In this document: one piece after another, positions 41,707 through 54,610 of the stretch
Numbering within the stretch: the first letter of the stretch is position 1
Layout: each line of letters opens with the position of its first letter
Notes under the pieces: generated by a model
What the model saw: the letters and a program-made list of their open reading frames with translations, nothing else
Told to the model about the DNA's origin: nothing
The model's database searches: none
Assembly: GCA_030568195.1 (NCBI GenBank)
Contig: JAJLTO010000020.1
Location: 1-64,000 of the forward strand
Source of the DNA: Dipodascopsis uninucleata var. uninucleata
Taxonomy: Eukaryota; Ascomycota; Lipomycetes; Lipomycetales; Lipomycetaceae
Length of the DNA stretch: 64,000 bases
Reading direction: 5' to 3'
Translations under genes and position numbers: made by a program

Positions 41707-44271
41707 TTAGCTAGCCAACTCAATATTCTTTTTGAGATCCTCGACATTTGTAATAGGAAGACTGCAAGTTCTGCCCTTACAAATGAAAACAGCTGGCTTA
41801 TCCATACTTGATACTGAGTCAGCTATGTCTTGATACAGACTATTTTGCTGTAAGAGCCATTTAAAATCGTCACTGCTCGCCTCAGACGTCCTCAAGACCA
41901 AAATTGTTGTATTTGTCAATAGAGATGATCGTAGCAGGCATAATAAATCGGAGATTTCAGGCTCATTTGATGGAACTGCTATAACAATAGTAGACATTCC
42001 TTCTTTAGTTGCCACCAAAGATTGCAGCATACCGCAATAAGAATATGGCTGTGTTAAAAGATCGTGTGTAAATGCAGAAACAGTATTCTGCGCGAGAGAC
42101 TCAAACTTCGAATTGCCAATTAATGCGGAGAGCCTGTATAAATTGGAAGACGATATACTGTTTGCTGAGGGCTCTACAGCGTCAGCGCCAGATTTGATTC
42201 TGAGTATCAACCTCTTTGTTTCATCTTCTGTAACGGAATAAAATCCAGAATTTTCTTTATCCCAAAATAGCTCGTTTTGCTTGTTCTGTAACTTTACGGC
42301 CCACCTTAAATAATGTATATCAAAAGTAGCTTCAAAGAGGTCGATTAATCCAGAAATAAGAAACGCATAATCCTCACACATTCCTCTAGTTTCTCCGACT
42401 TGGCTATCGAGAAATATTCGTTGAAGAACACCAGATTCCGTATCGTACATTTCTCTATAGATGAAATCGGCAGTAGCTTCTGCAACTTCGAGCCAATCTT
42501 CGGCCTCAATAGGCGAAACTGATGAGAGCGCACTAGAGGCCCTTGCCAGAGCTCCAAGAGCTAATCCATTCCAAGACACGACAATCTTATTATCGACGCT
42601 GGGTGGCATTCTAGTGGTCTCTCTGTATTTCCTTAGCTTAGATCGGCAATCCTCAAGTATTGATGAAATCTTTTCTGGGGTCATTCCAAAAGTTTTGCTC
42701 AGCTCATCTATGGTCATATTAACAGCAGGAACATTCTGCAACCGTAATTCTCCATGAATATCATTTTCCGGGTCAACATTTCCATATTCTTGAATGTTCC
42801 ATCTAGAAGCAGCTATATCACCTGGAATTCTATCTAGAACCTTAAAAAATTCTTCGTATGTCCAAACATAAAATGCACCCTCACGTTTGGTAAACGCATT
42901 ATCGGAAGCAATAGAATCTGCATCTTCAGCAGAATAAAACCCACCAACTGGAATACTGCTTTCACTTGCATGAGTAAGAGGACCAGCTATAAGATAATTC
43001 GCTATATCATAAATACAATCTTGTGCATTCTTATTGCTTTTATCGTATAGCCACGCATCTAAATATGCATTCAGCAACATAGCCTGGTCATATAGCATCT
43101 TCTCAAAATGGGGAAGTGACCAATCTGCTGTGACAGAATATCGAGAAAATCCACGGCCAATTAAGTCATGAATACCACCTTGTGCTATCTTATCAAGAGT
43201 GAAAATTGCCATATCTGCAGGTGTAGGTTCATTTGTTCTCTCACTCATATTAATCTTCTCCTCTAAGGCCATTCGCGAGCTCTGTCGAATTAGAGTGCTA
43301 AGAATTACAGGAGACGGAAACTTTGGTGCATTACCAAAACCTCCATTAGATTTATCAAATCTATCCAAAAAATATTCATAAGTGTCTGTAAACAAGGAGG
43401 TGATTTTAGAGATCAGTGTTGCTGCTGGGTTCTGATCTGTCGCGTCTCTTGTTGTTTTTGCTTCGAAATACTGTTTAAGCTGTGCAACTGCTTCACTGCC
43501 AGCAATTCGACATTTTTCTTCTTCATTGCTCCATAGCTCATTGATTCTTAACAGTACATCCTTAAATTCTGGTCCTGAGGATTTAGTCGTGCGGCCCGTC
43601 TTCACGGAAATCTCCTCCCATGGACCTGGCCAGTAAGTGCCAGCAAATATTGGATGAAGAGATCCTGGAGCCAGGAAAACGTTCAACGGCCAGCCACCGC
43701 GACCACCACTCATGGCCTGTAAATAATACATATATACACCGTCTACATCGGGACGTTCTTCTCTGTCTACCTTGATAGGTATAAAATGCTCGTTCAAAAT
43801 AGACGCAATCAGATCAGATGAAAAAGATTCTTCGTTCATGACATGACACCAATGACAAGTATGATATCCAATTGACAAAAATATTGGTTTGTTCTCGTTT
43901 ACAGCTCTCTTAAGTGAGGCCTCATTCCATTGCTGCCATGCTACCGGATTGTCTTTATGTGATTGCAAATATGGACTTTTGGATGCCGAAAGAGTATTTA
44001 CCAACGGCATAGCCAGAAAAGGCGCTTCTCGGCCATCAGCGGATCGCAACAAAGTCGCCGTAGAAAATCCTTTACCGTGATATGAGTGTGCTATGGTATA
44101 TGAAGACCTATTATTATTTAACAAAAGAGTAGTTCTTTTCCGTTGATGTATAATTGAAATGCTTCTCTGTCTTGTCATATTTTTTGAAAGACTGGCATGC
44201 GATATAGAGCTCGCGATCTTCGCATACCTTGCCAGAGCACCTCGCGTTCTTCCACCATGCAGCATATACAT
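41707..44271 (-). CDS. SSP411/YyaL-like protein (SPATA20 family), thioredoxin-like plus (alpha/alpha)6 barrel
   Basis: The single exon encodes 854 residues. A basic, Ser-rich N-terminus (about 75 residues, MYMLHGGRTRGALARYAK) looks like a mitochondrial presequence. The DUF255 thioredoxin-like domain follows: SPYLQSHKDNPVAWQQW, the YHTCHWCHVM motif with its C-x2-C pair, FIPIKVDREERPDVDGVYMY and GGRGGWPLNVFLAP. The rest is a long helical barrel resembling N-acylglucosamine epimerase-type folds (GGIHDLIGRGFSRYSVTADW, LPHFEKMLYDQAMLLNAY). Bacterial YyaL and mammalian SPATA20 share this layout; the biochemical role is not established. It is complete, with convergent 3' contact to PMT2. Confidence 0.93.
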   Translation of the reverse strand: MYMLHGGRTRGALARYAKIASSISHASLSKNMTRQRSISIIHQRKRTTLLLNNNRSSYTIAHSYHGKGFSTATLLRSADGREAPFLAMPLVNTLSASKSPYLQSHKDNPVAWQQWNEASLKRAVNENKPIFLSIGYHTCHWCHVMNEESFSSDLIASILNEHFIPIKVDREERPDVDGVYMYYLQAMSGGRGGWPLNVFLAPGSLHPIFAGTYWPGPWEEISVKTGRTTKSSGPEFKDVLLRINELWSNEEEKCRIAGSEAVAQLKQYFEAKTTRDATDQNPAATLISKITSLFTDTYEYFLDRFDKSNGGFGNAPKFPSPVILSTLIRQSSRMALEEKINMSERTNEPTPADMAIFTLDKIAQGGIHDLIGRGFSRYSVTADWSLPHFEKMLYDQAMLLNAYLDAWLYDKSNKNAQDCIYDIANYLIAGPLTHASESSIPVGGFYSAEDADSIASDNAFTKREGAFYVWTYEEFFKVLDRIPGDIAASRWNIQEYGNVDPENDIHGELRLQNVPAVNMTIDELSKTFGMTPEKISSILEDCRSKLRKYRETTRMPPSVDNKIVVSWNGLALGALARASSALSSVSPIEAEDWLEVAEATADFIYREMYDTESGVLQRIFLDSQVGETRGMCEDYAFLISGLIDLFEATFDIHYLRWAVKLQNKQNELFWDKENSGFYSVTEDETKRLILRIKSGADAVEPSANSISSSNLYRLSALIGNSKFESLAQNTVSAFTHDLLTQPYSYCGMLQSLVATKEGMSTIVIAVPSNEPEISDLLCLLRSSLLTNTTILVLRTSEASSDDFKWLLQQNSLYQDIADSVSSMDKPAVFICKGRTCSLPITNVEDLKKNIELAS

Positions 44272-45062
44272 ATTACTATCTTTAATCGAGATCAGATGAA
44301 TGCTCTAGAAGCATAAAACTATTTTATATTAAAGCTATGTACGTGCAGCCATAAGATGAATCTGCGATAATTGTGGTTATCGGACGTTAGAGTAGTTTTG
44401 CTGAAACAGTCTATAGAAAATAGTTAAGTGCCTTTTATAGTAGTCAAATGAACTGTAGTCGGGAACAGAAATTTAACACCCGATGATAGCTGTTGTCCAA
44501 CCAGACATTTTTACAATAGTACTCATAGCTAATTCACTCTGTTAGCTCCATTTCTCCGATTGTTATCTCATAAAGAATATCAGATAATAGAAAATTTTAA
44601 GATAATCACTAGTATTACATACAACCTTTCTGAACGGAAATCTTAAGTACCAACCAACTTTAATGTAATAAATGCTACGAGAAAGACTGCTGAGCATAAG
44701 ATTATAAGTAATATGATAATTTATATTCATTTTAACTGACAAAAAGAAGACAAAAATATATCATGAAAGAGAAGACATAATATTTTGTATCGATCAATAA
44801 AACTGCATAGAAGACACATTCATATAACATAATATAAAGGGAATAAATATGAAGGACAGAACACTTCGTAAAAAAATATAGATAAAAGACAGGCTCAAAA
44901 TTCTTCAAATTTTTGATACTTAAAGATTTCTTTTTGATCTTTTTTATCGTCTCCAAGCTTGTTCACTTTGACCATCCCAAAAAAAAAAACATAAGGAAAG
45001 ACGACTATGTTTTTCCAGTAAAACATTACAAATATGATAATTATGACATATGCTTTAAGTTT
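44272..45062. other. Intergenic, SSP411-like promoter and GLT1 3' region
   Basis: 791 bases between two minus-strand genes. It is very A/T-rich, with a poly-A run near 44977-44990. No coding or RNA gene is recognised. Confidence 0.45.
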
Positions 45063-48000
45063 TCATGCAGCAACTTCAACAGCATTCACATCATCCTTAG
45101 ACTTCTGAAGCTCATTCAAAAGCAAGTAGTCGCGCTTCTCAATGCCACCATTGGCAGGCAAGCGAGAAGAAGACATAAGATACTGATCAACAGATCGAGC
45201 ACATTGACGACCCTCCTGAATACCCCATACAATAAGAGACTGACCACGTCGACAATCGCCAGCAGCAAAAAGACCATCACCAATTTCATAGATAGAAGGA
45301 GCAGTCTTTGAAGTCTCAATGTTTCCACGTCCATCGCGGTTAACGTCAAGGTTCTGAGCGTCTGGACCAACGAAACCCATAGACAATAGAACAAGATCAG
45401 CGGGAAAGAACTGCTCAGATCCCGGAACCTGAGCCATCTGCCAACCACCCGATTCTGTACGTTTCCATTCCACACGGACAGTGTTGATACCCTTGACGTT
45501 ACCTTCACCATCTGAGACAAACTCCTTAGACATAATACAGTACTCACGAGGATCTTTACCATAGTGAGCAACCACCTCAGAGTGACCATAATCAACACGG
45601 AAGATTCTTGGCCATTGTGGCCATGGGTTATCCTTAGCACGAGTAGCAGGTGGCTGAGGCAGCAACTCAAAGTTGACAACAGACTTGGCCCCATGCCGGA
45701 CAGAAGTACCGATACAATCGTTACCTGTATCACCACCACCAATAACAATAACATTCTTACCGCGGATCAAATTCTCAACATGTGACATATCACCGTCAAG
45801 CAATGCAGCGGTATTCATAGTAAGAAGCTGCATAGCGAACATGATGTTGTTTAAGTTTCGGTTAGGAATGTTAAGGTCTCTTGGAATAGTACTACCGATA
45901 CAGAAAACAACAGCAGTGTTGTCCTGTCGAAGCTGCTCAACAGTAACATCCTTACCAATGGTGCAACCAGTTACAAAGTTCACACCTTCAGCAGCAAGAA
46001 GATCAGTTCGTCGTTTAACAATCTTCTTATCAAGCTTCATATTAGGAATACCGTACATCAAGAGACCACCAAGACGGTTGGCTCTTTCATAAAGAGTAAC
46101 AGTATGACCAGCACGATTAAGCTGATCAGCACATGCCAAACCCGAAGGACCAGAACCGATAATGGCAACAGTTTTTCCAGTACGAATCTTGGGAGGATTT
46201 GGAACAATCCATCCCATCTCGAAACCACGATCAATAATGGCAGCCTCAACACTCTTGATACCAACAGGATCTTCGTTAATACCGAGAACACAAGCACCTT
46301 CACATGGAGCAGGACAAACACGCCCAGTGAACTCCGGGAAGTTGTTGGTCATAAGAAGTCTATATAAAGCATCCTTCCACTGGTTCTTGAACACCAATTC
46401 ATTCCACTTTGGAATGATGTTAGAGATAGGGCAACCAGTGTCACTTTGACAAAATGGAACACCGCAATCCATACATCTAGCAGTCTGAAATTTCAATTCA
46501 TCTTCAGTCAAACGAGCAGAAAGTTCTTGCCAATCCTTTGTACGGGTCTTCGGATTTCTGTACTTCTCAGAGCGCCTCTTATACTTCATGAAACCCTTGG
46601 TCTTGTCAAGAGCCTTAACGGTCTTCTCCTTCCTCTCTTCCGCTTTAACATCAACAACAGCATCCTCAAGGTCCTGCAACTTAGGCTCAGATTTTTCAGA
46701 CTCCTCAATAGACGGAGATGGCGCTGGTGTCAAACCAAGCTGAGCAAATGGGTTTTCAGCTCTCTTAGCCGCAGCCTTCTTCGCAGCCTCCTCTTCTAGA
46801 ACACGCTTGTAGTCGAAAGGAAGAACCTTTATGAATCTTGGCAGGAAACGATTGAAGTCATTGAGAATACGATCAGCAATAGTCGAGCCAGTATAATGTC
46901 TATGGTCTTCAATAAGACCACGTAAAAATGCAACCTCAGAAGGCTCAGTAACAGCAGAAAGCTCAACAAGCTCAGTATTGACCTTCTTCTCAAATTCACG
47001 TGCCATGTCCAAGACGTAAGAAATACCACCAGACATACCAGCTGCAAAGTTACGACCAGTTGGTCCTAGAATGACAATGCGACCTCCAGTCATATATTCA
47101 CAACCGTGGTCACCAACACCTTCAACAACAGCAATAGCACCTGAATTCCGGACAGCAAAACGTTCAGCAGCAACACCGCGGAAAAAACAAGTACCAGATG
47201 TAGCACCATAGAGACAGACGTTACCGATAAGAATATTCTCTTCAGGCTTGAACACAGAGTTCTTTGGCGGATAAATTATCAAACGTCCTCCAGAAAGTGA
47301 CTTTCCAACGTAATCATTAGCGTCACCTTCAAGTTCGAGAGTAATACCAGGAGCAAGGAATGCACCAAATGACTGACCAGCAGAACCAGTGACATTAACA
47401 TGAATTGTGTCAGTAGGAAGACCTTGCTCACCAAATTTTCGAGAAACACGATAAGACAGAGTAGCACCAAGAGCACGATCAGTATTGATAATCTCGCAAT
47501 CCACCTGAGATGGAAGACCCTTCTCCAGGGTAATCTCAGCCTCATCAATAAGTTTATTATCTAATCTCTTGTATAAATGGTGGTCCTGCTTACGGACATT
47601 ACGCGTCGCAACACCTGGACGAAGTGCATGTGCAGGAGTCAGTAATGGAGAAAGGTCGATGTTCATGGTCTTAGTAGTACGAAGGTCTTCACGGACCTTA
47701 AGCTTCTCAGCATGACCCACCATCTCGTCAATAGTACGGAAACCAAGCTTAGCCATAATTCCACGCAGCTCATTAGAGATGTAATAAAAGAAATTTATAA
47801 CATGTTCAGGAGTACCAGCAAACTTCTTGCGTAACTCCGGATCCTGGGTAGCAATGCCAACAGGACATGTATTCAAGTGGCACTTTCTCATCATGATACA
47901 GCCCATCGCGATCAAAGGAGTAGTCGCGAATCCCCATTCTTCAGCACCAAGCAAACAAGCAACAGCGATATCACGTCCTGTACGGATCTGGCCATCAGTC

Positions 48001-51000
48001 TGCACGACAACACGACCGCGCAAGTCATTAAGAACTAGAGTCTGATGAGTCTCAGCAAGGCCAAGTTCCCATGGCAAGCCAGCATACTTAATACCGGTCC
48101 ATCGGGCGGCACCAGTACCGCCATCATGACCTGAAATCAAAATATGATCGGCTCTGGCCTTGGCAACACCAGAAGCAACGATACCAACACCAACTTCAGA
48201 AACAAGCTTAACTGAAACACGTGCACGTGGATTAGAGCACTTCAAATCATAGATAAGCTGCTTAAGATCCTCAATAGAGTAAATATCGTGATGTGGAGGA
48301 GGTGAAATAAGACCAACACCAGGAGTAGAATGACGAGTCTTGGCAATAGACTCAGAAACTTTATATCCAGGTAGCTCACCACCCTCACCGGGCTTGGCAC
48401 CCTGCGCCATCTTAATCTGAAGCTCATCTGCGTCCGCAAGATAGTATGAAGTAACACCAAAACGCCCAGATGCTACCTGCTTAATGGCAGAACGCATAGT
48501 ATCACCATTCTCCAGACGTTGGCTTCTTTCGACGTCCTCACCACCCTCACCAGTATTAGACTTTCCACCAAGTCTGTTCATAGCAAGAGCCAAGGTAGAA
48601 TGAGCTTCCATCGAAATGGAACCGTAAGACATGGCACCAGTAACAAAACGACGAACAATTTCAGTCCATGGCTCAACCTGATCGATAGGGACAGGGGTAG
48701 AACTCTCAAAATCAAAGTCAAGAAGACCACGTAGAGTACAATTCTTAATCTGCTCGTATTCCGACTTAGCATATGCCTCATATGATTTATCATTCTTCGT
48801 ACGGACAGCATCCTGAATATTAGCAATAGAAACAGGATCGTTAATGTGTGAATCACCGCCGTCTCTGTAATGATATTCACCGGATTCTGGTAAACCAACA
48901 GGATGTATAACTTCGCGGCTTGGATATCCGCGCTCGTGGAAAGCGAATGCATCCTGAGCAATATACTCGAATGTGACACCCTTAATACGGGTTGCAGTAC
49001 CAGAAAAGCACTTGTCAACAACAGAGTTATCAACACCAAGTGCTTCAAATATTTGAGCGCCCTTGTAACTCTGTAAAGTAGAAATACCCATTTTACTCAT
49101 AACCTTGAGAATGCCATTATCACAGGAATGTATATAATTATCAACAACTTCCTCATCAGTAAGTTCTTTGCGGAGAAGACCCTCCTTATTCATCTTAAGA
49201 AGGGTTTCGATAGCGAGGTATGGATTGATAGCATCCGCACCATAACCAAGCAAAACACATAGATGATGAACTTCCCGAGCTTCAGCAGATTCTATGATAA
49301 GAGCAACCTTCGATCGAAGCTTAGAACGAACCAAATGATGGTGAACAGCACCACAAGCAATGAGAGAGGACACTGCAACTCTGTCAGAACCGAAAGCACG
49401 ATCGGAGAGAATGATGACCTTGTTGTTGGCTTCGATAGAAGCAATAGCCTCACTGCATATACGGTCCACTGCACGTTCATAACCAAGGAGACCTTCAGAT
49501 TTAGGGAAAGTGATATCAATAATACCGACCGACCAGGATGGGTAAGCAGTGTTAATGTTCTTTAACGCATTAAATTCCTTCAAAGAAAGAACAGGAGACT
49601 TCAATAGAAGACGATTACATTGAGATGGATTCATTTCAAGCACGTTTCCTTGAGGGCCGACATAACAGTCAAGACACATCACAATAGCCTCACGAATAGG
49701 ATCAATAGGTGGATTAGTAACCTGAGCGAAAAGCTGTCGGAAGTATTCATACATAAGCTTAGGCGCCTGAGCAAGACAAGCCAATGGCCCATCGTTACCC
49801 ATAGATCCAAGAGCCTCTTTAGAATCGGACGCCATAGGAGCAAGTAATAGTGAAATCTGCTCGAAAGTGTAACCTGCAGCCAGGAGACGAGAATCCGCCT
49901 GTACCTTAACATCATAGTTAATCTCCGGAACAAAAGAAGATTTAGACTTCGAAAGGATAGATGGAAGAGTAAGAAGATTAGCCGAGACCCATGACTTAAA
50001 ATCAAATCGAGAAGAGACTCTCTGCTTGAGCTCCTTATCGTCGACAATACGACCCTCAAGCGTATCAACAAGAAGCATACGACCTGGCTGGAGACGACCT
50101 TTCTGTATGATCTTTTCCGACTCAACAATGATGGTGCCAACTTCTGAGGCACAGATCATACGATCATCATCAGTGACATAGAATCGACAAGGTCTGAGAC
50201 CGTTACGATCAAGGTTAGCACCACAGAAACGGCCATCAGCAAATGTGAACAGGGCAGGACCATCCCATGGCTCCATCAGACAAGCAGCCCATTCATAAAA
50301 AGCAGCTTTCTGCGGATCCGCATCAGCATTAGTTTGCCAGGCCTCTGGAACCATAAGCATAACTGCCTCTGGAAGTGAGAGAACACCGTTAATAGTAAGA
50401 AGCTCCAAAACGTTATCAAACGCGGCAGAATCAGAACCACCTTCTTCGATGATGGGGTACATCTGATCGAGCTCCTCACCGAAGAGGTCAGATTTCATTA
50501 AACCTTCACGTGCACGCATCCAATTCTTGTTTCCGCGGAGAGTATTAATCTCACCATTGTGAGCAGCCCATCGCAAAGGCTGAGCTCGGTCCCATGACGG
50601 GAAAGTATTTGTAGAAAATCGGGAGTGCACAAGACAGAAATGAGCCTCAAACTCAACATTCTGCAAATCATAATAGTAATTGTAAACCTGAGCCGGAACC
50701 AACTGACCCTTGTAAATGATGTTCTTGTTCGACAATGAGCAAATGTAGAACCAGTTGTGAAGACCGATAGCATGAGTAGCACGCTTTCGGAGAACAAACA
50801 ATTGACGCTCGAAACGCTTAGTATCGAAATCAGCATCAGTACCTGCTGGAGCAGTAGTGTCTTCACCGTACCAAGAAGCCAGTACGACAAAAGGCTGTAA
50901 AATCAAAGGCTCACGAGAAAGAGCAGCAGGACCCAAGATAGAAGAGTCACGTGGAACTGCTCGCCATCCAAGAACTCGGAGACCTAGCTCGGTGGCAATA

Positions 51001-51498
51001 GTTTCGAAAGTCTTACGAGACTCAGCCAATACCTCAGGATCAGACTTGAAGAAGAGATTACCAACAGCATACTGACCAAGGCTTGGAAGCTTGTATCCTG
51101 CCGGGATTTCGAACTCCTTGACAAAGAACTTGTGTGGAATGGAGGTCATAACACCAGCACCATCACCATCACGAGCATCAGAACCAACAGCACCACGATG
51201 AGTCATATTGCAAAGCAGAGACTTAGCTATATTTAAGATGTCAGCTATACACTTCAAAATATAACAAGAAAAAGAGTGATAATCACTCACCGTCTGATAC
51301 GATTTTATGGGATACAACACCCTTAATGTTGCAAACGAAACCAACACCACAAGCATCTTTTTCATAATCAGGGTCATAAAGACCCTGCTTCTTGGGAATA
51401 GTACCAGCCCATGACTTATTTGATGGGTCTGGCTGGTTAGAGTAAGGAAAAGCCGATCGCTCCTCGGACACCTCGGCAAAAGTCACTCCATGGCCCAT
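45063..51498 (-). CDS. GLT1: NADH-dependent glutamate synthase (GOGAT), two exons
   Basis: Glt1 makes two glutamates from glutamine and 2-oxoglutarate with NADH. Exon 1 (51498-51291) starts [20 protein letters not shown]; a 64-nt intron (donor GTGAGT, acceptor TATAG) joins SDA to [20 protein letters not shown]; exon 2 runs 51226-45063. The product has 2123 residues (yeast 2145). Cys50 in [10 protein letters not shown] is the predicted nucleophile after propeptide removal. Parts in order: glutaminase domain; central domain; FMN/glutamate synthase domain with [13 protein letters not shown] and [10 protein letters not shown]; Fe-S cysteines in [13 protein letters not shown]; the GXGXG domain; and from about 1640 the fused small subunit with [19 protein letters not shown], an FAD site [15 protein letters not shown] and an NADH site [11 protein letters not shown]. 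An in-frame extension through the intron ([10 protein letters not shown]...) is not coding. Confidence 0.97.
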
Positions 51499-51511
51499 TG
51501 TCTATATAAAA

Positions 51512-51716
51512 GATAAGAACCAAGTTAGTAATGCTTACTTCTGCTCTTTGAAAACCATAGTCGCATTAGTCGTACAGCTTTTCAATAACAATAATTTACA
51601 CAAGAATAGTAACTGCAAGTTCAGTATTCATGTGCTAATTAATTTCGTCTATATTTTATTTTGCTTCTCTCGAGTGTTTAAAACCAGATAAGGCAGATTC
51701 AACACAAGCTTTTATC
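51512..51716. promoter_or_regulatory. Cluster of GATA-factor-type motifs upstream of GLT1
   Basis: GATAAG occurs at 51512-51517 and 51687-51692, and GATAA on the minus strand at 51712-51716; a further GATAAA is near 51832. Fungal GATA factors (AreA/Gln3 type) control nitrogen genes, and glutamate synthase is a known target. Such short motifs also arise by chance in AT-rich DNA. Confidence 0.3.
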
Positions 51717-52520
51717 TTAAAGCGGAAGAAATATTCAATTTCAAAAATTGTAGCTATATATCTCTTTATATATATGTGTACATAGGTAGAATAGATATGA
51801 GTCTATTCTATCTATCGTTTATATATAGAAAGATAAATAAGTATTCAAATAGCTAGGGCGCTGTCTTCTGACCAAACCTCACGAGGCGAACACCTGTGAA
51901 ACTAAAGATAATCTCTTGCCCACTAATAAACGCCCCGCCATATACACTATGGCAGAGCAGATAATCAGAATTTTATGTAACAACACTATGAATACTCAAG
52001 AAAAGCGTAGTAAAATAAAGCTCCTCGGTACTAAGTTATGTTTTCGAAAAGCTGTACAACTAGAAATAATAGAAAACTATACGTGTATCTTACATACAGT
52101 TTCGAAGGGTCGGAGATATCAGAAACGATGAAAGTATTGCCCAAGTAGAAACGAATTAATTGATCTTTTTGAGTCGAATATCAAACAACTGGATACTGGC
52201 CTGCTGACGTCCTTTTTACTTGGAACCTTTAAGAAAAAGGATTACGTTTAGTGTATGTGTCTACCGATATGAATGAGTTGCAAAAAAGAGTCGGTTTCTC
52301 CAGAATCTTTCAAAAAGAAAACTAATTAAATAATTTTTCTCTTATAAAAATTCTTCATAAATTGTTTATATATAAGAAAATATACGAAATATTTCTATAT
52401 ATATATAACAAAAAGGAAAACCGACCAAATGGATACTGCTATGAAATGTACAAAAAAGACGACAGATGCCCAAAAAAAAAGAAAGAGTAGGAAGAAAAAT
52501 GAGAAAAGAGGATTATCATG

Positions 52521-52541
52521 AAATAAAATAAAATAAAATAT
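52521..52541. repeat. (AAATA)n microsatellite
   Basis: About four units of a five-base A/T repeat within the gene-poor region. Confidence 0.6.
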
Positions 52542-53152
52542 ATTATTACAATAGAACTAAGAGGAGTGGAAATGTGCGAAGTTGTATATTAGGGTTGAAC
52601 TCGCGAGACGAGAAAAATTTTTTATTTTAATTTTTTATGTTTTGGGAGTACTGGAAATTGTCTTTTAGATAGGTCCATTCGCATGCTCCGGAAAGCATTT
52701 GTAAACCATTAGCAAAAAGAATTATTAGTAATTCTACAGCAAACGTATCTAAGGAATTGGCTTTTTTTTTGCCCGTGCTTATATACAACTTTTCAGAGCA
52801 CCGTCATTGGACTTCTGTCTGTTCGGCGGCCGCCAGGCGCATTACATAATATCTTGATAATGATAGCGATTCCACAAGCAAGCACGATAAGTAGATTTCA
52901 CATTATGGCTAGCCGTTCGTGGCAAAGCAGTATTTTTTACTACAAAAGCAAAGACCTGTAGCAACGCTCACCCGAATGCTATATACAAGTACGAGTACAA
53001 GGTGTTCACATAGGCCAGTACAGTAGTAGGCGTTTGCTTTTTATGTGATTCGTGTTTATAGTCTAGAGATAGCAGGATAGAGGAGTCACTGATATCGCCA
53101 AACAGGTCATGTGTGCGTTATGTAATTTGTGTTTGTTCGAAAGAGGGTTTAC

Positions 53153-53154
<2 letters not shown>

Positions 53155-53188
<34 letters not shown>
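53155..53188. repeat. (TTA)n microsatellite
   Basis: About eleven uninterrupted TTA units, 34 bases. A likely length-variable locus. Confidence 0.8.
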
Positions 53189-54550
53189 CACTATTAGAAA
53201 ATTTGACTATAGCTTTGGGAAATTTTCACAGAAATGGGGGACAAAAATGCTGAAATTAAATTTTTTGCCGACGATTGTCATTATTAATATCACCACTGCT
53301 ATCTATACTTGACGGTAAATGCAAATTGTACAATTCGACAGCGACAAAGTTCTGTTATTCCATTGACAGTTACGATAAATATTCCTGTGTAATACTTCAG
53401 CAAGAGACGATAAAGGCAGTCAAAAAGCGAATATGGGTTCTTTTGAACACAAGCTAGCTCTTAATCTCCGGATGATGCGAATGCAGTAGTTCCGTACTTC
53501 ATCCGTCTCTGCGCTCTCACTCTGTCCAGGGTATGGGATAAGAGGAGCTGTGTTTAGATAAAATTTTTAACTACAGTAATAACATTAGAGAAGAAATCTT
53601 TACCAGGTATGATAATACAGTTTTACAGCATTAATCTATTGATTTTTACTAGATGAGAGGTGTATAGAAATGCATCTTTCTACATCCAGTGTATTAGCCC
53701 CTTTGCTCTAAAAATCACGGCGCGTGCCTGCAAGACCGTTTCTTTATTTCATTTATTGAAAAAAACCGCCAGAGCTTTTAAATAATACAGTGCAAGCATA
53801 GGAATTATTTGAGTTTATATCATACCTCGTTGTTCGGGCTTACTGAAGGTCGGAGCATGTGATTCTAAGCCAATTAAGTCCTATTCATTTGGAATACTGG
53901 ACACGTATCAGTGAAATTTTCTCTATACTTGGTAATTGTCCCTACCCCGAAAAAAGGTCCGCCCAGTATGACTATCTGCAGGTCTCATACATTGTCACAC
54001 GAAAGTTAAATTATTACATTATCAATAGTAAAGTAAATTTAACATAAGAATCAAACACTAAAATGCCTTATTTACAGCTATCACCATTGGACGGCTTGCT
54101 TGCTTGCTTAGTACAGCCATAGAACAAAGTTTTCCCATTCCTTTTCGTTATCTGCTACTAATGCTTTAAAGTTCATCCGAACTCGCCACTTGTCTCATTA
54201 CTAGAATAGGTGGTAAAAGTGTACGCTTAAAGTTGTCTAATAGTGCATATACTATACATGCTAGTTAGTTCTTCTCGAGGCACATGACTTGTCCTTCTAA
54301 CTGGAAAGCATCACTAAAAATTACCGTATTACGTCGGAATAATTCGGTTTGTTCAACGTAAAATGAGTCTTACACTGTTAAGCGCACTTGCACTTCCTTA
54401 GCTTGTTGACACGCATTCGGACCTGGACCATCAGCACACGGTAACGCAAATCTGCAACCACTATCTTCCCTGTAGGTAACCATCGTGCGTCTTATATCTA
54501 TTGATATAACTGTTCTGATTGTTATTCTTACTATTACTGTTACTAATGAT

Positions 54551-54610
54551 ATTATTATTATTATTATTATTAGTAGTAGTAGTAGTGGTGGTGGTGGTGG
54601 TGGTGGTAGT
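54551..54610. repeat. Compound microsatellite (ATT)7(AGT)5(GGT)7AGT
   Basis: Sixty bases of perfect trinucleotides in three consecutive blocks, each differing from the next by one base. It lies between genes. Confidence 0.85.

Noticed and set aside
46446-50152. Several long opposite- and shifted-frame ORFs inside GLT1
   Set aside because: They overlap a strongly conserved gene in other frames and have biased Leu/Val/Ser composition, so they are shadows.
51227-51479. Alternative GLT1 N-terminus starting [10 protein letters not shown], open in frame through 51479
   Set aside because: It crosses the intron. The spliced exon 1 gives [21 protein letters not shown], the true GOGAT N-terminus with its catalytic Cys.
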